Assembly: GCF_029267515.1 (NCBI RefSeq)
Contig: NZ_JAJUIS010000003.1
Span: 213,273 to 277,272 of the forward strand
Reading direction: 5' to 3'
Origin: Seleniivibrio woodruffii
Lineage (GTDB): Bacteria > Chrysiogenota > Deferribacteres > Deferribacterales > Geovibrionaceae
Length of the DNA: 64,000 nt
This document shows, one piece after another, positions 45,544 to 55,100 of the stretch (the stretch's first letter is position 1; each line of letters begins with the position of its first letter). The translations under genes and the position numbers were made by a program. Under the pieces are notes generated by a model. That model did no database searches. It saw only the letters and a list, made by a program, of their open reading frames with translations, and was not told the DNA's origin.

Positions 45544-48006
45544 ATGTCGAAAAGAATTTTATTTCTTTTGATGCTCGCTTTCACCTGCGCGTTTATGCTC
45601 GTAGGTTGCGGCGACGACGGCTCTGACGGTGCTCCCGGCTCAGATGCTGATGCGTCTGCTATGATAGCAGAACTTCAGGCTCAGCTTGATGCCGGTCTTA
45701 TCACCATCGCAGAATATGAAGCGGCTATCGCGGCTCTTCAGGCTGACCTTAAGGTAAGCTCTGTTAAGACAGAGTCTTGCAGCACTTGCCATGATGCTGC
45801 ATCAATTCACCAACCTGAAGAACACCCTACAGTTGCTGCCACTATGACTGCTCCTGTTACAGGTGGTTCTCTTGTTCTTACTGCGGTTGTAAAAGATGCT
45901 GAGGGAGAGCCTATTACAGGACTTACTAAAACTGAACTTGCCACAATCTACGTAATGTATGATGGTGCAACAGATCTTAAGCGTGCACGTATAACTTCCA
46001 GTACGGCTTATTGGGCAGCTGATGTTACAGTTGTTGAAACTGCTACTGCAGGAACTTATACTGTTACCCTTGCAAATGCTGAGACCAACATTACTACAAC
46101 TGGCGGAGAAGCATTCGCTTTTGCGACATCTAAAGGTCGTTCGCAACTCATTTTCGAAATAGGTGAGTATGAACCAATCAGTAATGTAATGGCTTTCCCT
46201 GCTAGCGGCGATGCTGCTAGAGACGCATGGGTTAGTAATGATAGCTGTATTAGATGCCATGGAGATTACGTATTTAAACAAGGTCACCACGGAACAAACG
46301 GGGAGGATAATCAAGGTGACGGATATCTTCCTGTTGGAGTTGAGAACTGTGTGACTTGCCACTCATACAATGACTCAGGTCATCGTCTGACGAGATATGT
46401 TCACGGTATTCACAATTCTAAAAACATGCCTGATGGTAAATTTGTAAAATCTTCCACTAGCAGCGGTGTTACAACATATGATGAATTTGAAGCAGATTAT
46501 CCTGCAGATATGACTTCTTGCGTTGTTTGCCATAAGGATGGTTCTGGCAACCTTGTTGCTTCTGTTATGTCACAACCCGCATCAATAACACTTTGTCAGA
46601 CTTGTCATAGAGGGGATATAGATCCTTTTGACACAGCAAGCGCAAGCTATGATGCTGATGATGTGAAAGAACAAGTTATCGAAGATATTTTTGCTAAAGC
46701 CGGAAGGACAGGAACAATTGTTTCAACTCACAAAACTATGGTTGTTACCAATGGGCAGGATTGCTCTGATTGCCATACAATCACAGACTTCCACAGTGGC
46801 AAAAGCAAAGAAAATGCTCTTGCAGAAACAATCGCATACAAAATCGACAGTGTAACTGTTGCAGATGGTAAGGCTACTATTAAATGGTATGCTTATAACC
46901 CTAATGATGACACTAAATATGACCTTTCTCTTAAAACAGCAACCACAGGTAAACCTCTTTTTATCCACACCGCTCCCTCAACAGACCCTGTTGTTGATGG
47001 TGTTTGGCTGCTCGTTGGTTACTATGCCGCAGGCACAAACGATATTATTGGCTACGACTCATACTATAACGCAAGCACAACTACTATATGGAGTGTAACA
47101 ACTTTTGGATCTGATAAAGTTGCCACATCTGTTGTGCCTCTTAGTTCGACAAAAATAGGAACTCTTACACCTAGCTCAACAAAGGGTATCATCGGTATTA
47201 TCGGTGCTCCTCTTGTTGATGGCGTCGGAGCAAAAGTAACAAGCGTTACTAAAGATTTTAATCTTTCAACAGGCGCTCTTACTTCCAGTACAGCTATTGC
47301 AAATGATGCAAAATGCTCTAACTGTCACGATAATATTCTTCTGCACGCCGGAAGACACACAGCTATAGGCAATGCAATTGCTTGTAGAATATGTCACAAC
47401 CCCACAAGCTCAGCAGGACACTATGCTCAGCAGTCAAGGTCACTGAAATCTTATGTACACGCAGTACACGAAGGTCAGGCTGACTCTGGCACAGGTGAAA
47501 TACTTGTTACTGGATATCCTAACACTATGGCTGACTGTAGTGCATGTCACGATGCTGGAACCTATAGTGTGCCCAACCAGACAAAATCACTTGGTGGTGT
47601 TGTTGGAACGCTTGGTACATCTAAAGCAACAACCGGTCCTGCTTCTATAGCATGTCTGTCTTGCCACGTTGCATATCAGTATGTAAGACCCAGGAATACA
47701 ACCACAGGTGCGGTGGATTACGCTACAGGCAAATCAATGCTTCAGCTGACTGAAACACTCGAAACTCTTGAAGCTGAACTTGCGGTTCTTGAAGCGGCAA
47801 CTACTCCTAATGCAACAGCAATTGCAGCTAAAGAAGACGAGATTGCTGATCAGGAAGAGATCATTGCTACTTATAACTCAGTAGCAGCCACTGAGGCTTA
47901 TGCTCTGAGAGCACATGCCGGTTCAAACGGATACCTTGTTGATACAACAGTAGCTCCCTATGCAACTGTTCTTAATAAGGCACTTGAACTACTTGGCATC
48001 AAATAA
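45544..48006 (+). CDS. Outer-membrane decaheme c-type cytochrome, OmcA/MtrC family lipoprotein
   Basis: 820 residues starting at ATG 45544 (AAGGAGG upstream; the GTG at 45499 is discounted). Lipobox LVG-C precedes a GDDGSDGAPGSD tether, as in OmcA/MtrC proteins. Exactly ten CXXCH sites are seen, in two groups: CSTCH, CIRCH, CVTCH, CVVCH, CQTCH, CSDCH and, after a ~190-residue beta-rich stretch, CSNCH, CRICH, CSACH, CLSCH. This is the two pentahaem-plus-beta-domain pattern. Such surface proteins pass electrons to metals, electrodes or humics. A coiled-coil stretch (ETLETLEAELAVLE) near the C-terminus is unusual. The gene has its own promoter and terminator. Its third codon bases look A/T-richer than neighbours. 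Confidence 0.9.
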   Translation: MSKRILFLLMLAFTCAFMLVGCGDDGSDGAPGSDADASAMIAELQAQLDAGLITIAEYEAAIAALQADLKVSSVKTESCSTCHDAASIHQPEEHPTVAATMTAPVTGGSLVLTAVVKDAEGEPITGLTKTELATIYVMYDGATDLKRARITSSTAYWAADVTVVETATAGTYTVTLANAETNITTTGGEAFAFATSKGRSQLIFEIGEYEPISNVMAFPASGDAARDAWVSNDSCIRCHGDYVFKQGHHGTNGEDNQGDGYLPVGVENCVTCHSYNDSGHRLTRYVHGIHNSKNMPDGKFVKSSTSSGVTTYDEFEADYPADMTSCVVCHKDGSGNLVASVMSQPASITLCQTCHRGDIDPFDTASASYDADDVKEQVIEDIFAKAGRTGTIVSTHKTMVVTNGQDCSDCHTITDFHSGKSKENALAETIAYKIDSVTVADGKATIKWYAYNPNDDTKYDLSLKTATTGKPLFIHTAPSTDPVVDGVWLLVGYYAAGTNDIIGYDSYYNASTTTIWSVTTFGSDKVATSVVPLSSTKIGTLTPSSTKGIIGIIGAPLVDGVGAKVTSVTKDFNLSTGALTSSTAIANDAKCSNCHDNILLHAGRHTAIGNAIACRICHNPTSSAGHYAQQSRSLKSYVHAVHEGQADSGTGEILVTGYPNTMADCSACHDAGTYSVPNQTKSLGGVVGTLGTSKATTGPASIACLSCHVAYQYVRPRNTTTGAVDYATGKSMLQLTETLETLEAELAVLEAATTPNATAIAAKEDEIADQEEIIATYNSVAATEAYALRAHAGSNGYLVDTTVAPYATVLNKALELLGIK

Positions 48007-48047
48007 CAATCTTATTAAGAGTTTCTGACTTTTAGTAAGTAAATTTT

Positions 48048-48078
48048 AAAGCTCCGTGTTTCGGCACGGAGCTTTTTT
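48048..48078 (+). terminator. Rho-independent terminator of the decaheme gene
   Basis: AAAGCTCCGTG (48048-48058) pairs perfectly over 11 bases with 48065-48075, loop TTTCGG, followed by T's to 48078. Found 40 bases after the stop. Confidence 0.93.
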
Positions 48079-48234
48079 ATATATTGTTAATTCAATAATA
48101 AATTAAGAATAAAACAAATTCTTTTAAACTTCACAAAAATCATACTAAAAATATCCTGTAACATTTTCTGAATATTCAGATTTCTGCATCTTGATAAAAT
48201 TTACAATTTATGGCACAAGTGTGCCTATCTTATG

Positions 48235-48263
48235 TTGACAATAACCAGAACCTATTCTAGTCT
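48235..48263 (+). promoter_or_regulatory. Candidate sigma70 promoter for the multihaem operon
   Basis: TTGACA (48235-48240), 17-bp spacer, TAGTCT (48258-48263; 4 of 6 consensus bases). The dyad GGCACA-AG-TGTGCC ends 9 bases upstream of the -35 and could bind a regulator. Confidence 0.4.
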
Positions 48264-48299
48264 ATGGCAATAGCCGCATTTTAGGCTGTGTTAAACGAC

Positions 48300-48315
48300 T
48301 GGCTGGCAAAGTGCA
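48300..48315 (+). promoter_or_regulatory. Weak sigma54-like site upstream of the multihaem operon
   Basis: TGGCTGGCAAAGTGCA keeps GG and GC at the correct spacing but departs from consensus at several other positions. The implied start is near 48326, about 150 bases before the first cytochrome gene. Low confidence. Confidence 0.25.
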
Positions 48316-48333
48316 TGATAATGTTTCTTGCCC

Positions 48334-48354
48334 CCCTCCTTTCGTAATGGAGGG
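48334..48354. repeat. C/G-rich hairpin repeat, copy 1
   Basis: CCCTCC (48334-48339) pairs with GGAGGG (48349-48354). The surrounding sequence (CTTGCCCCCCTCCTTT ... GGAGGGCTGGGA) is like that at 63804-63832, so it is probably a dispersed short palindrome. Confidence 0.45.
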
Positions 48355-48476
48355 CTGGGATGGATTTTATTGGTATATAATGTAAATCCTCTTAATCTAT
48401 TTCTTTGAGGGGGAGACAAGAGCTTAACAGATTTTGCCGAAAGTCTGGTTTAATCATCTATATTTTGGAGCTGATG

Positions 48477-49523
48477 ATGAGAATATATTGTTTTATTGCC
48501 GTCATGGTCTTCAGTCTCTTTGTAACCTGCGCATCGGCACAGGCAGCGGTCACGGATGGTGAAAACTGCATGATGTGTCACAAATACCCCGGTCTGACAC
48601 GAGTCAATGACGAAGGTTATCTCAGAGTTTTTTATGTCGATTCGGAAAACTATGCCCACACTGTCCACACAAAAGTCAAGTGTACCGGCTGCCACGTCGA
48701 TATCAAAGAGATCCCCCACAAAGAGATGAAGCCTGTTGACTGTTCAACTGAGTGTCACATCAACAACGCCGGTTCGGAAAAGCCTTTTTCCCACAAAAAG
48801 ATCGTGGAAACGCTTAAAAAAAGTATCCACAACCCGGACAATCCCGATGTCAGGGCTCGCATAGTTGAGGATTTTCCCAGCTGTACAAACTGCCATAAAA
48901 ACCCGACATACAGGTTTGACCCCGGCGACGTGGAGTCTGTTGACGAAGCGAGGCACAAAGAGCGCGTATTGCAGAAATGCGCTGTCTGCCACGACAACAA
49001 CATCGACTATAAGTATTTTTTCAACCACGTTACGCACAGGATAAAAAACCTTGCCCCTTCAGAGGACGTTGTTAAAACATGCAGCAAATGTCACTCCAGA
49101 GAGGAAATGGCGACAAAACATAAAATGAAGAACGCCGCGGCTACCTATCTGGATACTTTCCATGGTAAGGCTGTTGAGTTCGGAATGCCCCATGCACCCA
49201 CCTGTATCGACTGCCACGTCAAAAAAGGCGACTCCGCTCACAACATCCAGAGCTGGAGAAACCCGAAAAGCGCAACGTATGAACCCAACAGATATAAAAC
49301 GTGCGAAGACGCAGACTGCCATGCCAACGCTTCCCAGCAGTTCGGTATGATAAGGATGCACTCCGTCATCGACAAGGATATCTATCCTATCGAGTTTTAT
49401 GTCGCTCTCGGATTCACCATCCTGACAATCGGTGCATTCTATCCGCTGCTTGGTCTGATGATTCTGGAACTTATCAGAGAACTGTTCCCGAATTTCAGCC
49501 TCAGACGCAAAAAAAAGGACTAA
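48477..49523 (+). CDS. Membrane-anchored multihaem cytochrome c (6 CXXCH plus CX3CH and CX4CH)
   Basis: 348 residues (ATG 48477, with GGAG six bases before it; the adjacent ATG 48474 is possible). Signal peptide to about ASAQAA, eight haem sites, and a C-terminal membrane helix (about 316-342: FYVALGFTILTIGAFYPLLG). Sites in order: CMMCH, CTGCH, CSTECH (CX3CH), CTNCH, CAVCH, CSKCH, CIDCH, CEDADCH (CX4CH). The protein would be a periplasmic cytochrome held to the inner membrane. With the following cytochrome b it forms a quinol-oxidising unit resembling Geobacter Cbc-type complexes. First gene of the operon, 13 bases before the cytochrome b gene. Confidence 0.88.
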   Translation: MRIYCFIAVMVFSLFVTCASAQAAVTDGENCMMCHKYPGLTRVNDEGYLRVFYVDSENYAHTVHTKVKCTGCHVDIKEIPHKEMKPVDCSTECHINNAGSEKPFSHKKIVETLKKSIHNPDNPDVRARIVEDFPSCTNCHKNPTYRFDPGDVESVDEARHKERVLQKCAVCHDNNIDYKYFFNHVTHRIKNLAPSEDVVKTCSKCHSREEMATKHKMKNAAATYLDTFHGKAVEFGMPHAPTCIDCHVKKGDSAHNIQSWRNPKSATYEPNRYKTCEDADCHANASQQFGMIRMHSVIDKDIYPIEFYVALGFTILTIGAFYPLLGLMILELIRELFPNFSLRRKKKD

Positions 49524-49535
49524 GAGGGTACCGAT

Positions 49536-50438
49536 ATGATGAGAAAACTGCCTCTGATAAAAATTAAAAATGGTACTAAACATTACCTGAAAATAACAGG
49601 CAACCAGAAGGCGCAGCACTATATACTCATGACCACTTTCCTGATGCTGACCATCACTGGTTTCCCGCTGAAATTTCATTACTATGAATGGGCAAAACCC
49701 GTTATTGAGTTTTTCGGCGGGCTGCATGTAACAAGGACTCTGCACAGGATAGCAGGCGTGACCATGTGCGGTCTGTTCTTCTATCACTGGTATTACCTGA
49801 TAAAAAACATTTACAACTATTACTGGGGTCCCGCGAAGAGAAGCGGAACCTTTTCATGGGGCGAGCTAGGCAAGTTCGTTTACTACTCTCCCATGTGTCC
49901 CCGTGCGAAAGACGGAAAAGACATTGCGGACTTTGTTAAATTCGCGCTTTTTATATCCGATGACAGACCCAAGCACGAAAGATTCCACTGGAGAGAGAAG
50001 TTCGACTACTGGGCTGTGTTTTGGGGTATTCCCGTTCTCGGCATCACAGGCGTTTTCCTGTGGTTCCCCGTGTGGGCTGCTTCATTCATGCCGGGCTGGG
50101 CGATAAACATAAGCTACATCGCGCACTCAGACGAGGCGATGCTGGCGGTCAGCGTTATCTTTATCTGGCACATGTACAACGCACACGTTAACTATGACAA
50201 GTTCCCCGCTTCAAACCTGTTTATCACAGGCTACCTGCCTGAGAACCTGATGAAGCACGAATACTATGTTGAATGGGCGCGAATCAACAAGATAGTTGAA
50301 AAGGACCCCTCATTCATGGTGGACGTGGATGCACAGCAGGAAGCTCAGAAACTGGAGGATGAGGAAAAGCTCTCCATCATAAGAGATCAGATCAGCTTCC
50401 TTCAGGAAAGCGAAAAGAACGACAAGGGGGATAAGTAA
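49536..50438 (+). CDS. Cytochrome b subunit (formate dehydrogenase gamma/cytochrome b561-like)
   Basis: 300 residues with four main membrane helices and His residues placed for two b-haems: KAQHYILMTTFLMLTITGF, LHVTRTLHRIAGV, FFYHWYYL and SVIFIWHMYNAHV. This is the FdnI/HydC-like cytochrome b fold that takes electrons from, or gives them to, the quinone pool. The C-terminus is a charged cytosolic helix. It sits between two membrane-anchored cytochromes c (13-base gap and one-base overlap), so a quinol-oxidising bc-type module is likely. Confidence 0.88.
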   Translation: MMRKLPLIKIKNGTKHYLKITGNQKAQHYILMTTFLMLTITGFPLKFHYYEWAKPVIEFFGGLHVTRTLHRIAGVTMCGLFFYHWYYLIKNIYNYYWGPAKRSGTFSWGELGKFVYYSPMCPRAKDGKDIADFVKFALFISDDRPKHERFHWREKFDYWAVFWGIPVLGITGVFLWFPVWAASFMPGWAINISYIAHSDEAMLAVSVIFIWHMYNAHVNYDKFPASNLFITGYLPENLMKHEYYVEWARINKIVEKDPSFMVDVDAQQEAQKLEDEEKLSIIRDQISFLQESEKNDKGDK

Positions 50439-51298
50439 TGTCTCACCAACACGTTAAGGTCGGACCTAAAAGAATTATATACTGCCTTCTGGGCATAGCT
50501 ATAATGGTGTACTGCGGCTATATCGTTGAGATACTTGTTATGCACATCTGGCACAAGGCGCCACATGCCGAACATGGCGAGGCGGGGCTTTCCAAAGAGG
50601 ACAAGCTCTATCAGGACATGATAGCAGGAGTAAGTCAGGACGGCGGACACGGAGCACCCGTTGTGGATATCAACAGCAGCCACAAGCTCTATGATTTCCA
50701 CGAAACAAAGAGGACTGCCATCGAAGATACGCAGAACCTCTGCGTTTCATGCCACGGCGACGTTCCCCACGACAAAAAGAAAGAGGTCAGGGCTTTCCTG
50801 AACATGCACGCATACTTCATGGCTTGCGAAACATGCCACATTAAGGTCGAAAATACTATGACCACCAAGTTCGTTTGGTATGAGAAAACCACGGGTGAAC
50901 AGAAGGATAAGATAGACCTTTCAACTTATCTGAAAGATACTCCTTACAAGCTGCTGCCCCTTGCTGCGGATGGCGGCAAGCTGTATGACAACGACCAGAT
51001 GGTCAAATACGTTGACGAGTTCAAAAGTCAGGTGAACAACATGGCTCCCTCCGCGAAGAGCGCAGCAATGAAGGTTATCCACAGACCTATGACCGAGCTT
51101 AAAAACGCGGTCAACTGCGAAAACTGCCACACACCCGACCGCGCGAAGGCATACCTGCCCTTCGAAAAGATTGGCTATCCCGAAAGGAGAGCAAATCAGC
51201 TCGTCGGCAACGAAGTTGTTGGCATGGTGAACAAGTATAAAGAATTTTATATACCTAATTTCCTGAAACCTGCAGAGGGAACAGAGAGTGAAAATTAA
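50438..51298 (+). CDS. Membrane-anchored trihaem cytochrome c
   Basis: 286 residues with an N-terminal anchor (about 12-33: IIYCLLGIAIMVYCGYIVEIL) and three CXXCH sites: CVSCH (about 104), CETCH (about 131) and CENCH (about 229). Long stretches without haem suggest His/Met ligands from elsewhere. It starts in the stop codon of the cytochrome b gene (TAATG). Probably the third subunit of the membrane module, passing electrons into the periplasm. I do not recognise a named family. Confidence 0.83.
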   Translation: MSHQHVKVGPKRIIYCLLGIAIMVYCGYIVEILVMHIWHKAPHAEHGEAGLSKEDKLYQDMIAGVSQDGGHGAPVVDINSSHKLYDFHETKRTAIEDTQNLCVSCHGDVPHDKKKEVRAFLNMHAYFMACETCHIKVENTMTTKFVWYEKTTGEQKDKIDLSTYLKDTPYKLLPLAADGGKLYDNDQMVKYVDEFKSQVNNMAPSAKSAAMKVIHRPMTELKNAVNCENCHTPDRAKAYLPFEKIGYPERRANQLVGNEVVGMVNKYKEFYIPNFLKPAEGTESEN

Positions 51299-52169
51299 GA
51301 TATTCGCCGTATTTCTGCTTTTTAATATTGCCGTAATAAGTGATGCTGCCACAGTGACAGCATCACTTCTCTATAAAGTGCAGTTGCGCGGTAATGCAGC
51401 GCCTGCCGATGCGGTGGTTGAAAGCGATTCCAGCACAGGGATATACGACGCCTTCACGGGCTCGTATACGGTTTACAGAAACGGAAAAGCCGTAAGGTCA
51501 ACACAGAAGGGCTTTCTTAAAGGCGGAACCTGCCTTGTTAAAAGCGGTAACTACTTCCTTTTCTGTAATAACACAGACAATACTCTGGACATGCTCACGG
51601 GCGGTCTGGACAAATTCAGTTCGTTCGGCGGAGCCGGCAAGGGGAAATATGACCCCACCGACGCTGTTGTTTCGGGAGGGTACGTTTATTCGGCGGATAA
51701 CGACAACCACCGGATACTCAAAACCCATATGGGAACAAAAGCTGTCGAGGCGACTGTCGGCGGCTACGGACAGGAAAAGCTGCAGTTCTGGTATCCCTTT
51801 GCGATGGCGATTGACAAGAAGGGCGTGCTCTATGTTTCCGAGGCTCTCGGAACACGCGTTCAGAAGGTTACAAAGGATTTCAAGTTTTATGAGTTCATCG
51901 GACAGTGGGGTATAGACAAGGGTCAGTTCTACAGACCCACGGGCATAGCTCTGCTCAACGGTGAGATACTTTTTGTCGGCGACGGCTTCACAGGAGTTAT
52001 CCAGTATTTTGATCCGGACGGTAAATACATGGGAGTTCTGAAAGACAAAAGCGGCAAAAAACTCAAGTTCGAATCGATAACGCACATGAGGATAAACGGG
52101 CGCTACCTTGCCGTTGTTGACGGTTTCGGCAGATCCGTTTCAGTATACGAACTGAGGGGGGCAAAATGA
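51288..52169 (+). CDS. Exported NHL-repeat beta-propeller protein
   Basis: 293 residues with a signal peptide (IFAVFLLFNIAVISDA). The start is GTG 51288, preceded by GAGGG; it overlaps the trihaem gene by 11 bases. NHL-type blades are visible: FGGAGKGKYDPTDAVV, QFWYPFAMAIDKKGVLYVSE and GQFYRPTGIALLNGEILFVGD. No haem site. NHL propellers are often found among multihaem gene clusters in Geobacter-type organisms and may organise or dock cytochromes. It overlaps the 28-haem gene by 4 bases. Confidence 0.85.
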   Translation: MKIKIFAVFLLFNIAVISDAATVTASLLYKVQLRGNAAPADAVVESDSSTGIYDAFTGSYTVYRNGKAVRSTQKGFLKGGTCLVKSGNYFLFCNNTDNTLDMLTGGLDKFSSFGGAGKGKYDPTDAVVSGGYVYSADNDNHRILKTHMGTKAVEATVGGYGQEKLQFWYPFAMAIDKKGVLYVSEALGTRVQKVTKDFKFYEFIGQWGIDKGQFYRPTGIALLNGEILFVGDGFTGVIQYFDPDGKYMGVLKDKSGKKLKFESITHMRINGRYLAVVDGFGRSVSVYELRGAK

Positions 52170-55100
52170 AAAAGCTCCTCCTCCTTTTAACACTTATGGT
52201 TCTTTCAGCATCAGCGTATGCGGCTGACATCACAAAAAGCAATCCCGACGCGTCCAAAGAGTGTTCTTTCTGCCACTATGAATGGATGCCCCAGTTTCTC
52301 TATGACCTGAAAGGCACGGAGGTTGTTTCATATCAGAAAGAGAAGGTCGTTGCCAGCAGCAAGATGTGCTACAGCTGCCACAACGGTACTGTTGCTGACA
52401 GCCGTATAAAGGTCTGGTCGGGCGGGATGCACAAACTCTCCGACAAGATACCCGAACATATGAAGATTCCCAACAATCTTCCTCTTGATAAAGGTAAAAT
52501 CGCCTGCCGTACATGCCACTCCGCCCACTCAACCGGAGATCCCAAGAACGACAAGGTAGATAAAAGCATCTTTCTGCGTATGGAGAACACAAACTCCGAA
52601 CTGTGCATGGCGTGCCACAAAGACATAGGGCACGACGGCAACATCAGTCACCCCCTTAAAGCACCTGAGAGCGGTTATGAAGGAATGGCGGCTGCCGTTA
52701 AGTCCAGATACGGCAAACTCGGCAGCAAAGGACAGGTAGTCTGCGAAAGCTGCCACGCCCCCCACTCGCCAAAAGGTGAAAAGCTGCTCATAGAACCCCT
52801 TGAGGGCGGCAAAGTCTGCGGCGTCTGCCACGAAAACGTTGTGGATTCCGAATCGGGCGAATATGTTAAAGGACTGCTGAACCACCCGGTTAACGTGAAA
52901 CACGGAAGACAGGCTGAGATGCAGGCGATGATAAACGACGGCGGAAAATACGGCAAGGACGGCAAAGTTATCTGCTCAACATGCCACTCCACCCACAAGG
53001 CGAAAGCGGAAGGACTGCTTGTTGAGGCTAACACCGACAATAAGCTCTGCTACGCGTGCCACAATAATAAGAAAGAAATCGTCGGCGGCAAACACGACAT
53101 GCTGACTGCTAAAGGATTCCGCACAAAAGACGGCAAATCCGCACAGCAGGTCGGCACATGCCAAAGCTGCCACGCTCCCCACGGCTGGTCTGTCAGCCTC
53201 GCGGGTGACGGCGACCTCCTTACAAAAGGATGCGTAGGCTGCCACTCCGAAGGCGGCGTAGCCAATAAAAAGATAATAGACACCAAAAAGTTCAATCACT
53301 CTGTGGGCAAGGTTCTGAAAAAAGACATGCAGAAGGACGAACGACTGCCTCTGTTCCAGAAGATAGTCCGTTTCTTCACCACACTGGGCTCCTCTGAAAG
53401 TAAAACAGAGATTACATGCGCCACATGTCACGACGTGCATGGCAAAGAGAAAAACTCTCTGCGTGTTGACGCGGCGAACGGAAAACTCTGTGTCACATGC
53501 CACAAAGACAAAGAGATGATAGCCAAAACGTCCCACGGCGATAAGAAGAACGAGAAAAGCTGTCTGTCATGCCACAAAGTGCACAACAGCGACAGCGAAA
53601 GACTGCTTATCGTTGCTGAGAACGACGGATGTCTCGACTGTCACAAAGTGGGCGGCAGCGGCGAGAAAAAACTCATCGGCGCACACTCCCACCCTGTCAA
53701 TATGAAGACCAAGATGAAAATGACAGGCGACTTTAAGACCACGAAAGACGGAACCTTTACATGCGTAAGCTGTCACGACCCGCACAAAGCGTCCAAAAAA
53801 GGAACTCTGGACAAAGACTTCCTCAGAGGTGGATTTGCGGATCAGGATTCCTTCTGCTCCACATGCCACCAGACACAGAAGGAGATAGCTGGAACAGATC
53901 ACGACATGCGCAAGAAAGACTCCGACCCTGTGTGCGCATCATGCCACAGCGTTCACAATGCCAAGACCGACGTGAACATGATGACAGTTGACTACGCATA
54001 CAAAACAAAAGACGATAACTGCATCGCTTGCCACAATCCCAAAGGTGCTGCCGACAAGAAAGCTGTCAGCGGCGGACACAAGATGGGCAAGATAGAGGCG
54101 CACAATAAATATAAATATCTGACACAGAAGGACAGCGAATACTATATCTACTGTTCCACATGCCACACCGTTCACAACAACGGACCTAAGAAGGGCGACG
54201 AGGGCACGATACAGAACAGCTTCCTTGACAAGAAGATAACCTCCGTTAACGGCAATTTCTGCGCGGGATGCCACGAGGATCAGAAAACTCTGACGACTTC
54301 ACCTCACAACGTGCAGAAATTTGAGAAAAACACCGACAGGGTTGTTAAACTCAAAGCATCCAACGACACTTGCGGCGCCTGTCACGAAGTTCACGGCGAC
54401 GGCGGTTACTATCTGTTCAGCAAGTCTTACGGCAAAGACTTCGAGAAGATATGCTCAAGCTGTCACAATACCGACGGCATAGCTTCCAAAACGGCTATAA
54501 CGTCCAGCCATAAGATGAACGTGAAGCCGAAAAAAGAGATGAACATCTACCTGCAGGACGGAAACATAGTGTGTGCAACATGCCACGAACCACACGGTCC
54601 TGAGAAGGGTATGCTCAGAGATATGGGCGAGAAAAATATATGCTTCGCATGTCACGCAGACCAGAAACTTGTGGATATGACAAAGCATAATCTTTCAAAA
54701 CTTGACTATCTGAGCGAAAAAGATAAAAAGAAAGCTGCTGCGAACGTATGCTACGCATGTCACACACCCCACAATTTCCATAAGGAAAACAGACTGATGT
54801 GGGCATACAAGCAGGACGGCAAAACGCCCTTCTCGTTTGAAATGTGTACCGACTGCCACAAAACGGACGGCGTGGGCTATAAGAAGATACCTGAGAAGAT
54901 AACGCACGACAGGATATTCAAGATATTCCCGTACAGGGAGAAATTCAAAGAGAACCTGTTCGACGACAGCGGAAAGGTATCCGCCGAAGGCTCCATAACA
55001 TGCCAGAGCTGCCACAACCCCCACGTCTGGAAAGCGGGCACGATGGAGGCTGGCGCATCGGCTGAGGGCGACCTTACAAACAGCTTCCTTAAAAAGGATG

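Larger units (their letters stand above)
48007..48476. other. Regulatory gap upstream of the multihaem operon
   Basis: 470 bases. It begins with the decaheme terminator. It also contains the dyad GGCACA-AG-TGTGCC (48212-48225), a TTGACA-N17-TAGTCT sigma70-like pair (48235-48263), a sigma54-like site (48300-48315) and a C/G-rich hairpin (48334-48354). No gene is seen. The octahaem gene's start has GGAG upstream. Confidence 0.5.

Noticed and set aside
48211..48225. TGGCACAAGTGTGCC as a sigma54 -24/-12 promoter
   Set aside because: The GG to GC distance is one base too short; it is better read as a dyad GGCACA-AG-TGTGCC.
52976..53536. Long minus-strand frames across the 28-haem gene
   Set aside because: These arise because repeated TGC..TGCCAC codons read in antisense lack stops; not independent genes.
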